The notes beneath the pieces are model-generated. The model saw only the letters and a program-made list of their open reading frames with translations, was not told the DNA's origin and did not search any database. Of a stretch of 7,757 nt of DNA, positions 6,029 through 7,757 are shown one piece after another. This DNA is from JBGOTP01 sp041476545. Lineage in GTDB: Bacteria > Acidobacteriota > Vicinamibacteria > Vicinamibacterales > CAVVIG01. Positions within the stretch are counted from its first letter, which is position 1; each line of letters opens with the position of its first letter. The stretch lies in NCBI GenBank assembly GCA_041476545.1, contig JBGOTP010000258.1, positions 1 to 7,757 on the forward strand. Reading direction: 5' to 3'. Both the position numbers and the translations under genes were made by a program.

Positions 6029-7757
6029 ATGCCCATTTCCCGTGGGGCGCTGACTGCTGGACTTGTCGCCGCGGCGATAGCAACCGGGGCGCGAGCACTT
6101 GCGGGATCCATCCGGGCGCAGCAGAAGCCCCCGGATTCCACAAGCCGGCCCGCCACCCCGCAAGGGCCGCAGGGACCGCAGGAACCGCAGGAACCAACGT
6201 TCCGCGCCGGCGTCAATTTCATCAGCGTCGACGTAGTCGTCACAGATAAAAGCGGGAAACCCGTCAACGACCTCAAGTCTGAAGATTTCGAGGTGACGGA
6301 GTCCGGGAAGCCGCGGGCCATCGAAACGTTCAAGCTTGTCTCTCTCGACGGCGGACTGCTCGCCACGGGAGACGCGCCGCGCGACATCCGTTCCGGCGAA
6401 GACGAAGAGCGCGAGGCGGCTAGAAGCGACGTTCGGCTGTTTGCGATCTTCCTGGACGACTATCACGTCAAGCGCGCATCCAGTCTCACGATGCGCGAGC
6501 AGCTCGCGCGCTTCGTGGAAACACAGCTCGGTCCTTCCGACATGATCGGCGTCATGCATCCGCTCGACGCCATCGGCAGTGTGCGGATGACGCGAAGTCT
6601 TGACGCAGTCCACCGCGCGATTCTCGAGTTCGAAGGGCGGAAACACGACTACTCCCCGAAGAACGACGGCGAAGCGCAGTGCGTCTTTACTCTTCTCGCC
6701 AACAAGCAAGTCGATCCGATCGAGCAGATGCGCAACCGCGTGTCCTTCGCCGCCATCAAGTCCCTGATCATGCGCCTGGGCGCGCTGAAAGACGGGCGCA
6801 AGTCGCTCATCCTCGTGAGCGAGGGCTACAGCAACACCCTTCCTGCTGCAATGCGGACGTACGCGGGAGGACTCGGTCGCGGCCTTGCCGACCCGGCGAA
6901 TGTTTCCGTTCCGGCAGGCTGCGGCGCAGCTCCTGTGAGCGACCAGCAGCTCCACATGGATCTGCAGGACATCTACAACCTGGCCAATCGCCACAATGTA
7001 GCGATCTACGCCGTCGACCCGCGCGGGCTTGCCGCCTCGGAGTACGGGATGGATCTTCCGGACGTGGACCGCACGACCGACCGACGGTACCTGACCGAGA
7101 CGAGGGACACGCTAAGGGTGCTCGCCGAGAACAGCGAGGGGCGCGCCGTCGTCAATCGCAACGACCTGACGATGGCCATGAAGCAGATCGTCGTCGATGC
7201 GAGCGCCTACTACCTGCTTGGCTACAGCTCGAACATGGCAACGCCGGACGGAAAATTCCACGCGATTGCCGTCAAAGTGAAGCGACCGGGACTCGAGATT
7301 CGCCATCGCCCAGGCTACTGGGCCATCAAACCGGCCGAAGCGGCGCGACTGGCCGCACCCGCGTCGGCGTCGGCACCGAATCCGGTCGAGGCGGCGCTCT
7401 CCGCCAGCGCGGTCTCGAGGAACCGCGTGATCCGCACCTGGATTGGGATAGCGCGCGGGACGAACGGGGATATGCGGGTGACGTTCGTGTGGGAGCCGGC
7501 GCTGCAGCCCAGCGGAAATCGAGGACAGGAGGCCGGACCGGTCCGCGTCGCGCTGACGGCATCCGGAGCCGACGGCTCACCGTACTTCCGCGGGCGAGTG
7601 CCTGACGCGGGAAATGCCGCGATGGTCAGTTTCACCGCGCCGCCTGGAACGATCGTGCTGCGTCTGTCGATTGAGGGCGCACGGGGAGAGATTCTCGATT
7701 CCGAGGCGCGCGAGATCACCATTCCGGATCTGACGTCGCCACGGACGTCCCTGGGCA
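6029..7757 (+). CDS. Exported VWFA-related protein of the acidobacterial family, 3' end cut by window edge
   Basis: From the ATG at 6029 there are 576 codons with no stop before the right edge. Residues 1-30 look like a signal peptide (cut near IRA-Q, 30/31), then a Pro/Gln-rich linker to about 57. Residues 60-105 are the N-terminal beta module typical of this family (FISVDVVVTDKSGKPVNDL then EDFEVTESGKPR). The VWA-like domain runs about 135-400: LFAIFLDDYHVKRASS at the first strand, RVSFAAIKSLIMRLGALKDG and ILVSEGY in the middle, AIYAVDPRGLA (325-335) and YYLLGYS (394-400). FHAIAVKVKRPGLEIRHRPGY closes it; a further region from 440 is unassigned. The metal site is degenerate: DDYHV replaces DxSxS. 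The mature part has two cysteines, 218 and 298. Function is unknown; protein binding at the cell surface is a guess. It starts 22 bases after the preceding gene with only a weak AGG-type site, so an operon is likely. Confidence 0.92.
   Translation, partial: MPISRGALTAGLVAAAIATGARALAGSIRAQQKPPDSTSRPATPQGPQGPQEPQEPTFRAGVNFISVDVVVTDKSGKPVNDLKSEDFEVTESGKPRAIETFKLVSLDGGLLATGDAPRDIRSGEDEEREAARSDVRLFAIFLDDYHVKRASSLTMREQLARFVETQLGPSDMIGVMHPLDAIGSVRMTRSLDAVHRAILEFEGRKHDYSPKNDGEAQCVFTLLANKQVDPIEQMRNRVSFAAIKSLIMRLGALKDGRKSLILVSEGYSNTLPAAMRTYAGGLGRGLADPANVSVPAGCGAAPVSDQQLHMDLQDIYNLANRHNVAIYAVDPRGLAASEYGMDLPDVDRTTDRRYLTETRDTLRVLAENSEGRAVVNRNDLTMAMKQIVVDASAYYLLGYSSNMATPDGKFHAIAVKVKRPGLEIRHRPGYWAIKPAEAARLAAPASASAPNPVEAALSASAVSRNRVIRTWIGIARGTNGDMRVTFVWEPALQPSGNRGQEAGPVRVALTASGADGSPYFRGRVPDAGNAAMVSFTAPPGTIVLRLSIEGARGEILDSEAREITIPDLTSPRTSLG
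6161..6196 (+). repeat. Four tandem 9-bp repeats encoding QGP/QEP
   Basis: CAAGGGCCG, CAGGGACCG, CAGGAACCG and CAGGAACCA run head to tail and encode QGP-QGP-QEP-QEP (residues 45-56) in the linker between the signal peptide and the beta module. Copies differ by one to three bases, a pattern that slippage could expand or shrink in frame. Confidence 0.8.

Noticed and set aside
5209..6994. Two long minus-strand open frames opposite the exported-protein and VWFA genes
   Set aside because: Both lie antisense to genes with clear family motifs and contain no recognisable domain.
6679..7605. A 308-codon plus-strand frame inside the VWFA-related gene
   Set aside because: It is the same strand in another frame, with Arg/Gly-rich composition; the real frame stays open over 576 codons with family motifs throughout.

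Overview
High-GC bacterial DNA with eight protein genes and almost no spare sequence. The best taxonomic pointers are a gene of the acidobacterial VWFA-related family, a secreted PDLQGV-type protein of a kind very common in Acidobacteriota, a DUF2911 lipid-free secreted protein, and a GCTTTC/GCTCTCAG-type intergenic repeat. Together they suggest an acidobacterium, probably of the Vicinamibacter type; this is inference from family content, not from a marker gene.

Layout. (1) Minus strand, 1-2048: a signal-peptide-bearing cyclophilin (1422-2048) followed after 9 bases by glgB, the glycogen branching enzyme, whose 3' third runs off the left edge. (2) Plus strand, 2193-2705: a second cyclophilin without signal peptide, divergent from the first across a 144-base shared upstream region, so a cytoplasmic and an exported isomerase sit back to back. 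(3) 2706-2795: a convergent junction holding a large, nearly perfect inverted repeat. (4) Minus strand, 4651 down to 2796: an apparent three-gene operon of a two-helix membrane protein (DUF6526-like), an exported DUF2911 protein and a cytoplasmic ankyrin-repeat protein. (5) 4652-4803: a divergent intergenic region rich in small hairpins, with promoter-like elements for both sides. (6) Plus strand, 4804 to the right edge: an exported protein of unknown function followed after 22 bases by an exported VWFA-related protein that continues past the window.

Functionally the window is mostly envelope and housekeeping: glycogen structure, proline isomerisation in two compartments, and several exported proteins of unknown role. 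I found no mobile element, CRISPR array, RNA gene or toxin-antitoxin system, and nothing that convincingly forms a new multi-gene system. The most interesting points are the divergent cyclophilin pair with an active-site-loop insertion in the exported copy, the intergenic repeats, and the two-gene exported unit at the right end.
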